Part shown: positions 61,113-64,000 of the stretch, in pieces
Layout of the letters: every line of letters begins with the position of its first letter
Numbering within the stretch: the first letter of the stretch is position 1
DNA from: Labilibacter marinus
GTDB taxonomy: Bacteria > Bacteroidota > Bacteroidia > Bacteroidales > Marinilabiliaceae
Assembly: GCF_001659685.2 (NCBI RefSeq)
Contig: NZ_LXYE02000034.1
Location: 1 to 64,000 of the forward strand
Direction: 5' to 3'
Length of the DNA stretch: 64,000 nt
Made by a program: the position numbers and the translations under genes
Notes under the pieces: generated by a model
What the model saw: only the letters and a program-made list of their open reading frames with translations
Told to the model about the DNA's origin: nothing
The model's database searches: none

Positions 61113-61769
61113 TTACTTTTTTGCTGGTTTAATCTTCAAATTCTTAAAACTCCCCTTAGCGTAATTCCCTACCCAAAAACCTATCCATCCTTTTTGACGT
61201 GAGCTGATGTCATCTATTTTAAATGAAGTGACTATTTCCTTATCAACAGTTACTTCAACGATTGGGTATTGTATATTAAGCTTGACGTGAAACCAAGCGT
61301 TTGGATTTGGTGAAGGGTTGAGTGAACTTTCGTACTGGCCAGGATATTTGTTTCTAAGTTTATGCCAAGGGTAATCGGGGTGCGAGATAAACTGAATAGA
61401 ATGACTGTTTCTATCGGTATTTTTAAAATTAAATGGGCGAAAATAAATAGCGTCATACTGTTCTTCGCTTGTTCCGTGAAAGGCAATGCCCACAAAACTT
61501 TTACCTTTTTCATCAGAACCTTTTATATCTAGCTCAATGGTCCCATTGCTAAATTCAATATCGTTGAGATAAAGCAATCCATCTCCTGCTTTTGAATCAA
61601 GGTGAATTCCTTCTTTATGTATTACTTCACGATTGAATAAAGTCCATTTTGTGGTGTCTGAAATATTTTTGGCGATAGAATAATCATCAGTACAGTCACT
61701 TTGAGCTTGACCATGAATACTTGTAATAAAGAGTAAGAGGCTAAAAATAATAAGGCTAGATGTTTTCAT
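61113..61769 (-). CDS. Secreted DUF1080-like (concanavalin-fold) protein
   Basis: About 218 residues starting at the ATG at 61769, which gives a signal peptide (MKTSSLIIFSLLLFITSIHG); the longer frame upstream is not signal-like. The body is a jelly-roll of the DUF1080 type (GDGLLYLNDIEFSNGTIELDIKGSDEKGKSFVGIAFHG; WFHVKLNIQYPIVEVTVD; KGWIGFWVGNYAKGSFKNLKIKP). Such proteins are 3-keto-glycoside hydrolase-like or carbohydrate-binding. Its C-terminal strand order resembles the outer domain of the regulator encoded divergently. The gap between the two starts is 131 bases. Confidence 0.82.
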   Translation of the reverse strand: MKTSSLIIFSLLLFITSIHGQAQSDCTDDYSIAKNISDTTKWTLFNREVIHKEGIHLDSKAGDGLLYLNDIEFSNGTIELDIKGSDEKGKSFVGIAFHGTSEEQYDAIYFRPFNFKNTDRNSHSIQFISHPDYPWHKLRNKYPGQYESSLNPSPNPNAWFHVKLNIQYPIVEVTVDKEIVTSFKIDDISSRQKGWIGFWVGNYAKGSFKNLKIKPAKK

Positions 61770-61900
61770 ATTAATGAGAAAATAAAGTTTGTGAATGAAG
61801 CATTCTGGATGCATCGAAAAAAACATGAAGTAATTATAGTATGAATTTGGTAGGAATTAGGATTTAATTCCGTTTTTTTAAGGTTCAAATTGCGTTCACC

Positions 61901-63184
61901 ATGAAAAACCATGAAATAATCTACGTTAAACATAGTGTTCAACTTATTGAGGATAAGTTGAATTGGTTAAGTGCAGATGAGTGGAAACAAAGGGATTATC
62001 TTCATTTGATAGATTTAATTGAAGAAAAAACGAAGGTGAAATTAAGCCTTTCTACCATAAAGCGAATCTGGAAAAAGGATTATGAAGGAATTCCGCATCA
62101 TTCTACTTTGGAGGTGTTTGCCCAGTTTTTAGATTACAAAAGTTGGTTAGAATTTAAGGATAAGAATAAACATATTATCCAGAATATTGAAGAAATAAGC
62201 AAGGCGCAACCTAGAGATAAAACAAGGTTTAATAAACGATGGACAATTGTTTTAGGGAGTTTTATAATGGTGGGTTTTGTTTGCTGGTTATTGATGGGCT
62301 CTTTTCAATCAAAAGAGGTTTTCTATCATCCCGAAGATGTTAATTTAGCTTGTAAAAACTCCGTTTCTGTTGGAGTGCCCAATACGGTTGTATTTAGTTA
62401 TGAGGCAAGCAAGGTTAAAGCTGACAGTTTTTTTATTCAGCAGTCGTGGAATAAATTTAGGAGGGATAAAATACAGCCTACAGGAACACATTTAACCAGT
62501 ACTTATTTTTACCCTGGTTTTCATAAAGCAAAGTTAATTGCCAACGATTCTATAATAAAACAAACTGAGGTGATGATTCAAACAGATGGTATGCTTGTTT
62601 TATCCAGAGATGGTTATATGGACGAGTCGCCCATTTATATTCGTAAACCATCCATCTTTCCAGAAGGATATATCAGTGTTTCAGAAAATGATTTAAGTAA
62701 TCATGGCGTTCTGGTAACGCAGGAATCGTTACTCAGTTATTTTTACGTACAGGATATTAAAGGGCTCAGTAGCCTAGAATATAGCTTTGAAACCAGGTTG
62801 AAGTGCGATAGTATAATGAATTTGAATTGTCCGAATATTGATATTGTTATCAATGGAAAGGAGAATATGAACTTCTTTAGGTTAACGATGCCTGGCTGCA
62901 TAGGTAAAGCCTCTATGAAAGTGGGACACCAAATGTTATCGGGTAAAAACAATGACTTGTCATTTTTGGGTGTTGATTTATACCATTGGCAGACATTTAA
63001 AATAAAGATTAAGGACGGTTTAGCTAAAGTATTTATCAATGATGTTTTACTAAAAGAACTAACAGTAAACAAAGGGATAGGTGATATAGTAGGATTTAAC
63101 CTTAACTTCTCAGGCACAGGCTCTGTTGACTTTGTTAACTTATCTAATAAGGATGGTCAAACCATTTATAAGAATAATTTCTAG
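61901..63184 (+). CDS. Membrane-anchored regulator with a concanavalin-like outer domain
   Basis: The 427-residue protein has a cytosolic N-terminal helical DNA-binding-like domain (about 1-105) with LSLSTIKRIWKKDYEGIPHHSTLEVFAQFLDY, a helix-turn-helix-like arrangement. One membrane span (about 115-136, WTIVLGSFIMVGFVCWLLMG) follows, then a PKD-like domain (about 150-240, NTVVFSYEASKVKADSFFIQQSW) and a LamG/DUF1080-like jelly-roll (about 250-427, WQTFKIKIKDGLAKVFINDVLLKELTVNKGIGDIVGFN). This is a one-protein sensor-regulator of another family than the pair at 18.7 and 31.1 kb. It is divergent from the DUF1080-like gene and overlaps the DsbA-like gene by 4 bases at the 3' end. Confidence 0.75.
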   Translation: MKNHEIIYVKHSVQLIEDKLNWLSADEWKQRDYLHLIDLIEEKTKVKLSLSTIKRIWKKDYEGIPHHSTLEVFAQFLDYKSWLEFKDKNKHIIQNIEEISKAQPRDKTRFNKRWTIVLGSFIMVGFVCWLLMGSFQSKEVFYHPEDVNLACKNSVSVGVPNTVVFSYEASKVKADSFFIQQSWNKFRRDKIQPTGTHLTSTYFYPGFHKAKLIANDSIIKQTEVMIQTDGMLVLSRDGYMDESPIYIRKPSIFPEGYISVSENDLSNHGVLVTQESLLSYFYVQDIKGLSSLEYSFETRLKCDSIMNLNCPNIDIVINGKENMNFFRLTMPGCIGKASMKVGHQMLSGKNNDLSFLGVDLYHWQTFKIKIKDGLAKVFINDVLLKELTVNKGIGDIVGFNLNFSGTGSVDFVNLSNKDGQTIYKNNF

Positions 63185-63840
63185 CTTTTCTCTTTTTGTT
63201 CGTTTAATAACTCGGATAATACCCTTTTATACACATAAATAGGTTGAACTCCAGTTAAAGCGCTGGTATTATTAAAAACAACCGTAGGTACAGATGAAAC
63301 ACCCATGCCTTGCCATTTAGCCTCTTGATTTTGAATGTTTTCTTTCGCTTCTGGTTTATCCAATAAGGCCATGGCTTCATCAGTATTTAAATCAATGCTA
63401 TTTATGATTTCGCGCAATACTTCACGTTTGGAAATGTCTTTTTGTTCACTGAAAAATGCTGTAAAAAGAGCCAGTTTTAATTCAGTTTGTTGATTCGATT
63501 TTCTGGCATAATCCAATAAAATATGTGCCTCTCTTGAGTTCACTATTCTCATGCCTTCAAAATAATCAAAGTTGAAGCCTAACTCCGAGCCGTATTGGCT
63601 TAGCTGTTGTTGTACTTGTTTCACCTGTTCGGGCGAAGAACCATATTTTTGCATTATATGTTCTTGTAGATCCTGACCTGATTTTGGCATATTAGGGTTT
63701 AACTCAAAAGGCTGCCATTCAATGTCTATTTGGTCTTTTATACCCAGTTCTTGTATGGCCTTTTCAAGGCGTTTGTAACCTACAATACACCAAGGGCACA
63801 TCACATCTGACACAATATCTAGTTTTATTTTTGCTTTCAT
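63181..63840 (-). CDS. DsbA-family (FrnE-type) oxidoreductase
   Basis: About 219 residues from the ATG at 63840, where MKAKIKLDIVSDVMCPWCIVGYKRLEKAI begins the thioredoxin fold; the longer frame to 63867 adds nine weak residues. The active site is C-P-W-C. The protein lacks a signal peptide, so it is cytosolic, like the FrnE/2-hydroxychromene isomerase-like group. Motifs FNFDYFEGMRIVNSREAHILLDYA and GVSSVPTVVFNN (cis-proline loop) are present. It converges with the regulator gene, overlapping its stop by 4 bases. Confidence 0.92.
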   Translation of the reverse strand: MKAKIKLDIVSDVMCPWCIVGYKRLEKAIQELGIKDQIDIEWQPFELNPNMPKSGQDLQEHIMQKYGSSPEQVKQVQQQLSQYGSELGFNFDYFEGMRIVNSREAHILLDYARKSNQQTELKLALFTAFFSEQKDISKREVLREIINSIDLNTDEAMALLDKPEAKENIQNQEAKWQGMGVSSVPTVVFNNTSALTGVQPIYVYKRVLSELLNEQKEKS

Positions 63841-63865
63841 CTTACGCTTGTTTATATGTATATAC

Positions 63866-63899
63866 AAAAAGTGAGCGACCTTGTTCAGTGGTCGCTCAC
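63866..63899 (-). terminator. Strong terminator of a gene to the right of the window
   Basis: GTGAGCGACC (63871-63880) and GGTCGCTCAC (63890-63899) pair perfectly. On the minus strand the stem is followed by TTTTTG, so it most likely ends transcription of a minus-strand gene beyond 63900. Confidence 0.8.
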
Positions 63900-64000
63900 T
63901 ATAATATAATTACGTTTGTAATGAGTTTATAAAACTACGATTGAAATATACTTCGGTTCCTTGTCTATCGTGTTTTCTCTATTTTAAGCACATAAGCAAA

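Noticed and set aside
1-64000. tRNA, rRNA, CRISPR array, phage genes or restriction/defence islands
   Set aside because: Reading both strands I found no cloverleaf-type RNA gene, no regularly spaced direct repeats and no recognisable phage or defence proteins.

Overview
The window is from a low-GC marine member of the Bacteroidota. The evidence is two type IX secretion (T9SS) C-terminal sorting tails, many SPII lipoproteins, TonB-dependent receptors, TAnnTTTG-type -7 promoter boxes, an ISAon1-type insertion sequence and a dense set of sulfatases. A Marinilabiliales-like gut or marine anaerobe/facultative lineage is my guess; the order is not proven by the sequence.

Layout. 1-10 kb: a single-domain response regulator, a GH3-like/beta-lactamase fusion, an M18 aminopeptidase, a TonB receptor with a duplicated beta-helix lipoprotein, and a Crp-type regulator. 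10-19 kb: an MDR oxidoreductase, an intact-looking IS (1,443 bp, imperfect 24-bp terminal repeats, 8-bp target duplication), an AT-rich gene-free stretch, a DUF2007-type gene broken by one nonsense codon, topoisomerase III and a TonB-C-terminal protein. 18.7-39.5 kb: first polysaccharide locus. It holds two paralogous membrane-anchored winged-helix regulators, each divergent from a catabolic gene, four S1-type sulfatases, a GH2 enzyme with a carbohydrate-binding tail, a GH82-type iota-carrageenase with a T9SS tail, a GH105-BNR_4 fusion, a Tat-exported GH31/GH36-like enzyme and an SGNH hydrolase. 39.8-47.3 kb: an iron-type uptake operon (TonB receptor, DUF4374 lipoprotein, Spy-like lipoprotein, PepSY-flavodoxin-reductase fusion) with a clear promoter and a Fur-like palindrome. 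47.4-50.0 kb: an EamA transporter, then a gene graveyard (internally deleted pectate-lyase remnant, a small secreted protein, a 5' stub of a zinc alcohol dehydrogenase). 50.0-63.2 kb: second polysaccharide locus, with a GH117-type 3,6-anhydrogalactosidase (T9SS tail), a nucleoside-hydrolase-like/GH43/CBM-like fusion, three more sulfatases, a TolB-like lipoprotein, a DUF1080-like secreted protein and a third membrane-anchored DNA-binding sensor. The window ends with a DsbA/FrnE-type oxidoreductase.

How it works together (inference). The GH82, GH117, GH2 and seven sulfatases point to breakdown of sulfated red-algal galactans (carrageenan, possibly agar-type units). GH82 and GH117 would be T9SS-exported, several other enzymes are lipoproteins, and the rest are Sec or Tat exported. 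No SusC/SusD pair and no hybrid two-component sensor lies in the window. Three one-protein transmembrane regulators sit where such sensors would be expected. At least five copies of a multi-hairpin intergenic repeat, whose arms differ in sequence but keep pairing, sit just upstream of genes in 13.7-26.8 kb.
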